Below are positions 18,471-25,598 of a stretch of 37,119 bases of DNA, piece after piece. The stretch is from contig CAMCWC010000022.1 in the NCBI GenBank assembly GCA_945882415.1, positions 1 through 37,119 on the forward strand, given 5' to 3'. Below the pieces are notes generated by a model. The model saw nothing but the letters and a program-made list of their open reading frames with translations. It had not been told where the DNA came from and ran no database searches. A program made the translations under genes and the position numbers. The DNA comes from Chthonomonas calidirosea (GTDB lineage Bacteria > Armatimonadota > Fimbriimonadia > Fimbriimonadales > Fimbriimonadaceae). Each line of letters begins with the position of its first letter. The first letter of the stretch is position 1.

Positions 18471-19676
18471 ATGTCGACTTTTGCCTACACCGCCCTGGAG
18501 CCGACTGGCAAACGCAAGTCGGGCTTTGTCGATGCGGCCAATCTAGAAGCTGCAAAGGCGCAGATCGCCGCAGAGGGTCGATTTGTCGTCGACATCCAGG
18601 AGAAGCGAGTTGCCGCACCGGCTAATTCGGGACAAAAGAAGAAGGTCAGCAAGTCGGATCTTGCTCTGTTCACGCGACGAATGGCGGACTTGGCTTCGGC
18701 CGGACTGCCGCTGGACCGAGTGCTGCAGGTTGTCTCGGAGCAGTCAGAAAGCTCAACCCTTTCTGAAGTTGCTCAACAAGCGCTAGACGACGTCCGCGGC
18801 GGTTTGCCGGTTTCAGACGCCCTAGCCAAGCATCCGAAGCTGTTCCCCGTGATTTACACCCAGACGTTGAAGTCGGGCGAAGCCAGCGGTCAGTTCCCGG
18901 AAGTTGCCACCCGACTCGCGGAGTTTCAGGAAACCGAAGTTGCCCGCCGGAGCCAGGTAACGAGTGCGTTGGTATATCCGAGCATCTTGGCGTTTGTCGC
19001 CCTCGGCGTGATCATCTTCATGCTCACTTTTGTTGTGCCACGCCTGGCGGGCATCTTCAAGGACCTTGGCGACAACCTGCCGGCGACGACGAAAATCCTG
19101 CTTGCCACCACGGGATTCCTCACCAACAACTACATCGCCATTTTTATCGGCATCGGCGTGACGTACTTTGCCTACCGAGCCTGGGTTCAAACCGACCAGG
19201 GCGCGCTGACCCGAGATAAGTTCTTCTTGAACGCTCCCGTCATTGGCCCGGTTGTTAAGAAGGCAACGGTCTCTCGATTTGCTCGCGTCCTTGGCACTCT
19301 TGTTTACGGCGGCGTTCCGATTCTTCAGGCCCTGGACCTCGCCGGATTGGCTGCTGGCAACCGAGTTTTCTTGAAATCGGCCCAGGCCGTGCAAGACGAT
19401 GTGCGAGATGGCCGACCGATCGCGGACGCCATGCGAGACACCGGAGCTTTCCCGCCCGTCCTCACCAATATGGTAGCGGTCGGCGAAGAAACGGGCGATC
19501 TTCCGAAGATGCTTGGCCGAGTGTCCGACTCCCTCGATTTTGAAGTGGATAACGGCATGCGCCGACTCACAGCGTTGGTTGAGCCAGCCATCGTTCTCAT
19601 CATGGGCGTGTTTGTAGGGTTCGTGGTTTTGTCCGTCCTCCTGCCCATTTTCGCCGCTCAAGACCTGGCTAAGTAA
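18471..19676 (+). CDS. gspF: type II secretion inner-membrane platform protein GspF
   Basis: Polytopic platform protein coupling GspE to the pseudopilus, 401 aa, normal for the family. It begins MSTFAYTALEPTGKRKSGFV, a typical GspF opening. Two T2SSF domains are visible: about 65-190 (LALFTRRMADLASAGLPLDRVL; LKSGEASGQFPEVATRLAEF) and about 265-395 (ATVSRFARVLGTLVYGGVPI; VAVGEETGDLPKMLGRVSD). Transmembrane segments lie near 165-190 (LAFVALGVIIFMLTFVVP), 215-235 and 370-393. The ATG overlaps nothing but lies 1 bp after gspE. Translation is probably coupled. Confidence 0.95.
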   Translation: MSTFAYTALEPTGKRKSGFVDAANLEAAKAQIAAEGRFVVDIQEKRVAAPANSGQKKKVSKSDLALFTRRMADLASAGLPLDRVLQVVSEQSESSTLSEVAQQALDDVRGGLPVSDALAKHPKLFPVIYTQTLKSGEASGQFPEVATRLAEFQETEVARRSQVTSALVYPSILAFVALGVIIFMLTFVVPRLAGIFKDLGDNLPATTKILLATTGFLTNNYIAIFIGIGVTYFAYRAWVQTDQGALTRDKFFLNAPVIGPVVKKATVSRFARVLGTLVYGGVPILQALDLAGLAAGNRVFLKSAQAVQDDVRDGRPIADAMRDTGAFPPVLTNMVAVGEETGDLPKMLGRVSDSLDFEVDNGMRRLTALVEPAIVLIMGVFVGFVVLSVLLPIFAAQDLAK

Positions 19677-19727
19677 CCCAACTGAACAATGAAACTTTCT
19701 CGACGACTACCCACTACACAGAACGAC

Positions 19728-20162
19728 ATGAAGATCAACCGAACTCACAAACTCCGCGGTTTTACGCTCATCGAATTGATGGTCGTCATCTTGATCATCG
19801 CGATTTTGGCGGCCTTGGTTGTGCCGAAAATCGTGGGTCGAGGCGGCGATGCAAAGATCTCGGCGGCAAAGGCCAACATTTCCACGCTCAGTAGCTCGAT
19901 CAACGCGTTCCGCTTGGATACGGGCCGCTACCCAACCACGGAAGAGGGCTTGTCGGTTCTTCGAATTCCACCGAACGACGTTCAAAACTGGAAGGGACCT
20001 TATACGAGCAAGGACATTTCAAACGACCCTTGGGGCAATCCGTACATCTACGAGTACCCAGGTCCGTTCGGCGCTGAGTCCTTTAACATCATCACCTACG
20101 GAGCCGATGGCCAGCCAGGTGGTGAAGGCGAAGCCGCGGATGTGAGCGAGGAAGAGCTATAA
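19728..20162 (+). CDS. gspG: major pseudopilin GspG
   Basis: Main subunit of the secretion pseudopilus, processed by a prepilin peptidase. The start at 19728 gives an 11-residue basic leader MKINRTHKLRG followed by the cleavage and methylation site FTLIELMVVILIIAIL, with Glu5 present. The ATG at 19689 is an alternative giving a 24-residue leader and 157 aa. The C-terminal half is classic GspG: TGRYPTTEEGLSVL, WKGPYTSKDISNDPWGNPYIYEYPG and a Ca-binding-type loop ending ITYGADGQPGGEGEAADV. The acidic GEGEAADVSEEEL tail is normal. The TAA stop overlaps the presumed start of the next pseudopilin. No prepilin peptidase is encoded in this window. Confidence 0.95.
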   Translation: MKINRTHKLRGFTLIELMVVILIIAILAALVVPKIVGRGGDAKISAAKANISTLSSSINAFRLDTGRYPTTEEGLSVLRIPPNDVQNWKGPYTSKDISNDPWGNPYIYEYPGPFGAESFNIITYGADGQPGGEGEAADVSEEEL

Positions 20163-20656
20163 GCCGAAGAGCCTTCACTCTTCTCGAGCTTTCGACCGTT
20201 GTCCTCATCCTCCTCGTTTTGGTATCCACCGTCGCACCGCAGGTGATGGCGTGGGAACGAGGTCGAATCGAACGCAAGTTCATTGGGGACCTCGTTCGGT
20301 TGCCCCGAGAGACTAAAACGGCCGCGGTTAACGCCAGCGAAGAACGGTCGATACGGTACGACGCCGCAACTCGAAAATTCGAAGTGCAAGGCGAGCAGTT
20401 CGTTGCCGAGATTCCGAATGACACCGTGACCATCACGGTGCTTAAGGATGGCAACGATGACGTGTCGGAGAGCGACTGGGAGCTAACGTGCTTCCCTGAT
20501 GGAACGTGTAAGCCGGGCGGTTTGCAGCTTTCGATTGACGGACGCACGTTCTTCATTTCGGTCAGCAAGAACGGGGATGTGACGACGGGTGACACTGAAC
20601 TCCCGCCGTTTGAAGATGAGTCATGGTCCGCTGGAGAAATTGAAACTCGTGGTTAA
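20159..20656 (+). CDS. gspH: minor pseudopilin GspH-like, apparent ATA start
   Basis: 165-aa minor pseudopilin. Reading the frame upstream of the first conventional start (TTG at 20219) gives SRRAFTLLELSTVVLILLVLV, an unmistakable type IV leader with cleavage after Ala and Glu5. Starting at 20219 would delete it. The open frame is bounded by a TGA at 20123, and the only near-cognate start before the leader is ATA at 20159-20161, overlapping the gspG stop (TAA, 20160-20162). A purine-rich GAGGAAGAG stands just ahead. One base change (A20161 to G) would give ATGA, the usual coupled arrangement of this operon. The body (FIGDLVRLPRETKTAAV, ITVLKDGNDDVSESDWEL) is divergent, as expected of GspH. 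It overlaps gspI. Confidence 0.8.
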   Translation: MSRRAFTLLELSTVVLILLVLVSTVAPQVMAWERGRIERKFIGDLVRLPRETKTAAVNASEERSIRYDAATRKFEVQGEQFVAEIPNDTVTITVLKDGNDDVSESDWELTCFPDGTCKPGGLQLSIDGRTFFISVSKNGDVTTGDTELPPFEDESWSAGEIETRG

Positions 20657-21029
20657 GAAACGCGGATTCACGCTGATCGAGGTGCTGGTGGCCATCATTT
20701 TGCTGGGCACCGGGATCGCTGCCGTGAGTCTTGCCCTTGGCAACGTAGCGCGAAACGCAGCTCGGATAGAAGAGAGCGCTTCGCTCAATCGACTTGCGGC
20801 GCGAAAGCTGGATGAGTTGGTGGCGACCGGCGAAGCGACCAATGGAAACGCTTCTGGAACATTTGAAGAAGAAGGTTTTCCGAATGTGAACTGGGCCATC
20901 ACTTCGGAGCCATCCGGGGTTGAAAACCTCAACACGATCACGATAACAGTCTCGAAAGAAGCGAACGACGAAACCGGAAAGCAAATTTCAACTCTCGTGT
21001 TTGTGCCGCCGGTGGAGGAGGAAGCTTGA
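20616..21029 (+). CDS. gspI: minor pseudopilin GspI-like
   Basis: 137-aa minor pseudopilin; a GTG at 20589 is an alternative start. The leader MSHGPLEKLKLVVKKRG is followed by FTLIEVLVAIILLGTG, typical of GspI (FTLLEVLVALAIFA). NLAARKLDELVATGEATNG matches the GspI pattern of helix plus A.(N/R)A. The remaining sequence has beta-strand character (NTITITVSKEANDET). It overlaps gspH by 41 bp and its TGA overlaps the TTG start of gspJ. GspI, J and K form the initiating tip complex; their order here is the canonical one. Confidence 0.85.
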   Translation: MSHGPLEKLKLVVKKRGFTLIEVLVAIILLGTGIAAVSLALGNVARNAARIEESASLNRLAARKLDELVATGEATNGNASGTFEEEGFPNVNWAITSEPSGVENLNTITITVSKEANDETGKQISTLVFVPPVEEEA

Positions 21030-21748
21030 GAAACCGCAGGATTCAGGGGTTGACCCTCATTGAAGTCTTGGTGGTTGTTGCAATTACCGGGCTTCTTACG
21101 GTCTATGCTGCCCAGGCTCTCATTTCTGGTGCGGATTACGAGCGACGTATCCGTGAAGCCAGTTCGCGACAGCGCTCAGATGTCGAGTTGGAGAACGATC
21201 TTCGAATCTTCATCGAATCCGCGTTTCTCTCCCTCGAAAACACGCAAACGACATTCTTTGTGGGATCGGAAGGTCTGTTAAACCAAGGCGAAGGCGGAAG
21301 TAATGCCGACACGCTCACTTTCACCCGGGTCGGGACTCGCCTTTCTTCCGATGCGCTGGATTACGATGACTTCGAACTCGCAAATGAGGAGATCGGCACC
21401 GTTGGCGGCACGGAAGAAGTGACCCTATCGCTCTCGCCAACCGGCTCGGCGAGCGGCAAGACCGGCTTGTTTGTTCGCCAGCAGAACCCGGCCGACGGTG
21501 ACCCATCGCAAGGCGGAACCGAGCGAGTTTTGAACGCGAACGTCACCAGCATTAGCTACGAGTTCTGGGATGGCGCTACTTGGCAGACGGTTTGGGATAC
21601 GCGAAGCCAGGGCACGGCTCGACTTCCGGCCGCCGTCCGCATTACCTACCGGCTTTCAAACAGCGAAACCGATCGAATTGTCACGCTTCGACTCCGTAAC
21701 AGCGATGTGACGCAAGACAACCCAGTGGAACAGGAGCAAATCGGGTGA
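21026..21748 (+). CDS. gspJ: minor pseudopilin GspJ-like
   Basis: 240-aa minor pseudopilin with a TTG start overlapping the gspI stop (TTGA). Leader MRNRRIQG, cleavage before LTLIEVLVVVAITGLLTVYA with Glu at position 5. Then SSRQRSDVELENDLRIFIESAF, similar to the GspJ helix (R...L..l...L..D). The globular part has ordered beta content: NADTLTFTRVGTRLS, ISYEFWDGATWQTVWD, LPAAVRITYRL and RIVTLRL. YEFWDG..W is a common GspJ feature. The stop TGA overlaps the GTG start of gspK. Confidence 0.87.
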   Translation: MRNRRIQGLTLIEVLVVVAITGLLTVYAAQALISGADYERRIREASSRQRSDVELENDLRIFIESAFLSLENTQTTFFVGSEGLLNQGEGGSNADTLTFTRVGTRLSSDALDYDDFELANEEIGTVGGTEEVTLSLSPTGSASGKTGLFVRQQNPADGDPSQGGTERVLNANVTSISYEFWDGATWQTVWDTRSQGTARLPAAVRITYRLSNSETDRIVTLRLRNSDVTQDNPVEQEQIG

Positions 21749-23031
21749 GACGAAATCGCGGTTCGATCTTTATCTTTGCCCTGGGCGTGATGGTTGTTCT
21801 TATCGGGGTGCTCGCGAGCACGGTGGCGACACAACGCGCCTTTGCCCAACAGGTGACCCAAGAGAGCGAGTTGATTGAAGCTCGGATCGCCGCCTACGCG
21901 GGAATCGAGCGAGCTCGACAGACGCTACAAGAAGTTGCGGACCTCACCTCGGATTCAGGAACCGGAACGACCGGACAGACCAGCACGGCAACCACCCTCA
22001 ACGACACTTGGGCCACGCTGGGCAACAATGGCGACGAGAATTTTGTCCTCGGTGGATCCACTTTCCGAATTCAAGTGCTCGATGCTTGCGGATTGATCGA
22101 TATCAATTCTGCGACGGAAGCTCAGCTTCAGAAGCTCCCGCTGGCGCAGGACCAGATCGAATCCCTTTTGGACTTCCGGGAAGGAAGCTTGGACCCTCGA
22201 GCCCTCGGTGCAAAGGACACGTACTACAACAACCTCGAGACGCCATACAACACCAAGCTGGCCCGGTTTGATACGTTCGACGAACTCCTTCACGTTAAAG
22301 GGTTCACGGCCAAACTGCTTTACGAACCGAGTGAGAATACGTCGGGCTCAGACTTGGTACCGGGACGTAATGGCGAGCTGCCCGTGCTCTACGATTTGCT
22401 AACCGCAAATGCCTACTCGCCGAACACGCGGCCCGACGGCACGGCACGCGTAAACATCAACGCTCAAGGAACGACGGCGCAGACGCTCCAGCAGCCACCG
22501 ATCAGCATTCCCGTGAACATAGCAATTCAAATCGCGGCGAGGAAAAATTGGGGCGGCATCGGTGAGGTACTTGCCTTGCCGGGCGCGCAAACAGATGACG
22601 TGCAGCGATCCGTGCTGGACTATCTGACGACAAACGGTGCCACTCGCCTTACCGGAAAGATCAACCTCAACACCGCGAGCGAGAGTGTTCTGAGCTCAGT
22701 TCCAGACCTGACGCCGGACATGGTGCAGGCCATTCTTCAACGGCAATCTCAGACGTTCACCACTTTGAGCGAACTGACTTCCATTCCAGGCATGACGGGG
22801 CAGGCTTTGCAGTCTGCCGCCAACGTTTTCACCGTTCAGTCCCAAACGTTTTTGGTCCGGGTCATTGGTCGACACGGATCTCAGCGTTACGGAGTCGAGG
22901 CCATCATCGAAATACGAAACAACATCCCCACCGTCGTTGCCATTCAAAGTCCGCCGTTTACGGACATGCGATCGCGATGGTATTGGCAGGACGAAACCAC
23001 GACCGAAGTCGTGCTGAAAGAGGCTCAATGA
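21745..23031 (+). CDS. gspK: minor pseudopilin GspK
   Basis: 428 aa, GTG start overlapping gspJ (GTGA). Leader MRRNRGS followed by IFIFALGVMVVLIGVLASTV; like many GspK proteins it lacks Glu5. The large periplasmic part carries two helix-hairpin-helix-like regions: DINSATEAQLQKLP (about 112) and INLNTASESVLSSVPDLTPD (about 308), the latter followed by LSELTSIPGMTGQAL. These are known from the GspK alpha-helical domain. GspK caps the pseudopilus tip with I and J. The final residues overlap the ATG of gspL (ATGA). Confidence 0.9.
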   Translation: MRRNRGSIFIFALGVMVVLIGVLASTVATQRAFAQQVTQESELIEARIAAYAGIERARQTLQEVADLTSDSGTGTTGQTSTATTLNDTWATLGNNGDENFVLGGSTFRIQVLDACGLIDINSATEAQLQKLPLAQDQIESLLDFREGSLDPRALGAKDTYYNNLETPYNTKLARFDTFDELLHVKGFTAKLLYEPSENTSGSDLVPGRNGELPVLYDLLTANAYSPNTRPDGTARVNINAQGTTAQTLQQPPISIPVNIAIQIAARKNWGGIGEVLALPGAQTDDVQRSVLDYLTTNGATRLTGKINLNTASESVLSSVPDLTPDMVQAILQRQSQTFTTLSELTSIPGMTGQALQSAANVFTVQSQTFLVRVIGRHGSQRYGVEAIIEIRNNIPTVVAIQSPPFTDMRSRWYWQDETTTEVVLKEAQ

Positions 23032-24284
23032 GTAAACAACAAACCACGCCATCTCTGGTCATTGAATGGTCCTCGCGCGGCTTGCGAACCTACGATGCCC
23101 TAAACGGGACCTCCGGGCAAACCTTGGATGGACTCAGCGGACGCGAGGCTGTGCTGGCTTTGGGACGGCGAACGGCGTTTCTGAAGACCGCCTTTCTGCC
23201 TTCTACATCGGAAGCCGATTTGCGGCTTATCGTTCAAATGCGAGCCGCCGAGTTTCTCCCGCTGCCCGGAGACCAAATCGCTTTCTCGGTCAACCCGACT
23301 GCTCAGCTAGCGGAGGGTGGTCGGCTCAGCCAGATTGGTGCGGTGGCCATTAATGAGCTTCGCGCGGCGATGAGTCAACTAGCAACTGCAGGCATCAAGG
23401 TAAAGCTGATTACCATCGCGGCAGTCGGATCAGAAAAGCTCGCCGCGACAAACGGATTCTCTAACGTTGCCGTGGTTCAGCAGACCTCCGATGGGATTGC
23501 GGTAGACATCATCGCCGAAGGGACACTTCGGTACTCCCGCGTGGTGAGTCCGGGTTCAGACCTAGAGGGTGAGATTTGTCGAACCTTCACCGTTGCTGGA
23601 CAACCATGCGGATCGGTGATTGCGGCGGGCGGTTTGCCTTACCCCGACGCAGACCGCGCCATTTCAAATCATTCGCTTGAATCTCTCGCTAACGCCGCCT
23701 GGCCATCCCTGGTTATCGAGCTCCCAGAAGCGCGCGAAAAACGGGAAAAGGAAGCCAAGCAGTCGGTTACGCGTCAAGCCCTGTTGCTTGGTGCAGCGAC
23801 GCTTGCGCTCGGTGTCTACGCCTATTCCGATTGGGACGAGAAGCAGGTTGCGGAGAACAAGGAGAAATCTCGCTACGCCAGCCGAATCAAAAAACTAGAG
23901 GCAGCCAAGAAGGTGGTCGAGGCCGATCTGACGAAAGCAACGACCCTCGAGTCCGCACTTCAGCGGGCATTCCAGCCGGCGCAGAAGTTTAGCGACGTGA
24001 TCAAGGTGATTACTTCGGAAGTCCCGGCAAAGGTTTGGCTTTCCGGAATCACCGTCGAGCGAGGCAAGCAGCTGCAGCTTCGCGGCACGGCGATGGACGG
24101 CGCGGCCGTTGCCGACTACGTACGACGCCTTACGGGTCAGCGAAGATTCCGAGACGTCAAGTTAGTGTTTGCAAACAACGCAGAGATTGATAAGAAGCCG
24201 GTGGTGCAGTTCAGCATTTCCGCCTTCCCGGTTGGAAATCTGCCGGTTGTTGAACCGCCCAAGGGCCGAGGAGTAAAGAAGTAA
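23028..24284 (+). CDS. gspL: GspL-like assembly protein (PilM-PilN fusion architecture)
   Basis: 418 aa. The cytoplasmic part (1-240) has the actin-like fold of GspL/PilM (PSLVIEWSSRGLRTYDAL; GVIAAGG-type loop at 195-202). A transmembrane helix follows at 251-267 (ALLLGAATLALGVYAYS), then a coiled coil (270-310). The C-terminal periplasmic domain is ferredoxin-like and resembles PilN (AKVWLSGITVERGKQLQLRG; AVADYVRRLTGQRRFRDVKL). GspL docks GspE to the membrane. The ATG at 23028 overlaps the gspK stop; an earlier in-frame GTG/ATG would lengthen it without a hydrophobic or conserved extension. The TAA stop overlaps the ATG of gspM (TAATG). Confidence 0.88.
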   Translation: MSKQQTTPSLVIEWSSRGLRTYDALNGTSGQTLDGLSGREAVLALGRRTAFLKTAFLPSTSEADLRLIVQMRAAEFLPLPGDQIAFSVNPTAQLAEGGRLSQIGAVAINELRAAMSQLATAGIKVKLITIAAVGSEKLAATNGFSNVAVVQQTSDGIAVDIIAEGTLRYSRVVSPGSDLEGEICRTFTVAGQPCGSVIAAGGLPYPDADRAISNHSLESLANAAWPSLVIELPEAREKREKEAKQSVTRQALLLGAATLALGVYAYSDWDEKQVAENKEKSRYASRIKKLEAAKKVVEADLTKATTLESALQRAFQPAQKFSDVIKVITSEVPAKVWLSGITVERGKQLQLRGTAMDGAAVADYVRRLTGQRRFRDVKLVFANNAEIDKKPVVQFSISAFPVGNLPVVEPPKGRGVKK

Positions 24285-24868
24285 TGAACTTTCGAAATCA
24301 GCAGCATTTGGTGCCAAAGATCGTATCTGCCCTATGCCTTGTACTTCTCATTGGTCTCCTCGGATTTGTACTGTTTGCCCCAAAGCCGAGTAAGCGAGGC
24401 GTTGCGAGCCGACAACGACAGAAGGAGGTTGGCATCCTCTCGGAGACAAATGAAGCGAGAGACCGCATTAAGGAAGCCTCGACCTTTGCGGACGACAAAC
24501 TATGGAAGGGCGATGAACAAAATCTCGCTCCGGCTGCACTTGCGGTCGTGAACCGTCTCGTTTCTGAATCAAAGCTGAAGATGATTCGATTCCAGCCCCA
24601 AAAAACCGCGGCGGCGGGTGAACTGAATCAGGTTCCGTTCGTCCTTACCGTGGAAGGGTCGTATCTGGACACGCTTAAATTGACTGAATCACTCGAAAAG
24701 CCCGAGAATAAGTTTGTGGTGAACCTGGTTCAGATCGCATCTGCCGATCCGAACAGTGATGCCGTCACCGGTACTATCGGGTTATCGGCATTCATTAAGC
24801 CGCCTCTTCCCGACTCGCCGCCCGCACTGACCGTTCCAAAGAAGGAGACCCGTAATGGCAACAGCTGA
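24284..24868 (+). CDS. gspM: GspM/PilO-like inner-membrane protein
   Basis: 194 aa, bitopic: N-terminal transmembrane helix about 10-32 (PKIVSALCLVLLIGLLGFVL), then a coiled coil (QRQKEVGILSETNEARDRI) and a ferredoxin-like domain. VLTVEGSYLDTLKLTESLE resembles PilO/GspM (the FPVTLEGSY..L..FL.SLE core). GspM pairs with GspL. The ATG overlaps the gspL stop and the 3' end overlaps the next ORF by 14 bp. Sequence identity with GspM is low, as usual for this family, so the call rests on size, topology and position. Confidence 0.78.
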   Translation: MNFRNQQHLVPKIVSALCLVLLIGLLGFVLFAPKPSKRGVASRQRQKEVGILSETNEARDRIKEASTFADDKLWKGDEQNLAPAALAVVNRLVSESKLKMIRFQPQKTAAAGELNQVPFVLTVEGSYLDTLKLTESLEKPENKFVVNLVQIASADPNSDAVTGTIGLSAFIKPPLPDSPPALTVPKKETRNGNS

Positions 24869-25598
24869 ACGTAAAAAGCCAAGCATCGTTGTTTGGGCGG
24901 GCATTGTTGCTGCGGTCGTCGTGATTTACGTTTACGCGACTGAAGAAACCCCGGTGGTGGCCAAGAAATCCGGCCGTCCCGTAAGCCGAGCGTCTACAGT
25001 GTCAAAGGGTGGCTTTTTGCCGATCGACTACACGGCGAAGTTCGATTCCGTAACGAGTCCAGCTAAGAACGCCTTTAAGCCGCTGGTCATGAAGACCGAC
25101 ATTAGAGAAACGGTCCCAACGAAAGACAATGGAATTCCCATCGCCTTTACCGGCGGAGAGCCAAATTGGATTTTCACCGGTTCTGCTACCGTGGATGGAA
25201 CGCCCAACGGCCTGTTGGAAAACACGTCGACGGGAGAAGGAGTTTTTCTTGTATCGGGAGAGCGCTGGAAGACTTCGCGCGTACTAACCATTACAAAGGA
25301 CGAAATTGTGATGCAAGGCCCCGAAGGTGATGCACGAACGATCAAGATGGAAACCGAAGAAGCAAGCTCCGATACGAGAACCGCTTCGGTGACTCCACTA
25401 CCATTGCCGATGCCTGGCCAGCTAAACGCGCAACCGATGGCGCAAGGCGGAAACCCAGGGGGTCAAATGACCTTCGGACAACCGGGAGCATTTCCTGGAG
25501 TCCCTGGTAACGCACTTTCGGCACCCGCCGCGGTACCGCAGACCCTTGCGGACCCCAATTTGAACAACAACCAACGGAGAAGAAGACGTGGAAACTAG
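24855..25598 (+). CDS. GspC/PilP-like inner-membrane component (unrecognised family)
   Basis: 247 aa. An N-terminal transmembrane helix (about 10-27, SIVVWAGIVAAVVVIYVYA) anchors a periplasmic part. The region VTSPAKNAFKPLVMKTD, then PIAFTGGEPNWIFTGSATVDGTPNGLLENTSTGEGVFLVSGERW and ITKDEIVMQGPEGDA, has the pattern of GspC HR/PilP domains (F.L.GtV.....a.A.i......v..G......v..I..d.V.l). The tail after about 190 is Pro/Gly/Gln-rich. In its position between gspM and gspD it most likely links the inner-membrane platform to the secretin. The 10-bp overlap with gspD, which starts GTG at 25588, supports translational coupling. Homology is not visible at the sequence level beyond this. Confidence 0.65.
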   Translation: MATAERKKPSIVVWAGIVAAVVVIYVYATEETPVVAKKSGRPVSRASTVSKGGFLPIDYTAKFDSVTSPAKNAFKPLVMKTDIRETVPTKDNGIPIAFTGGEPNWIFTGSATVDGTPNGLLENTSTGEGVFLVSGERWKTSRVLTITKDEIVMQGPEGDARTIKMETEEASSDTRTASVTPLPLPMPGQLNAQPMAQGGNPGGQMTFGQPGAFPGVPGNALSAPAAVPQTLADPNLNNNQRRRRRGN

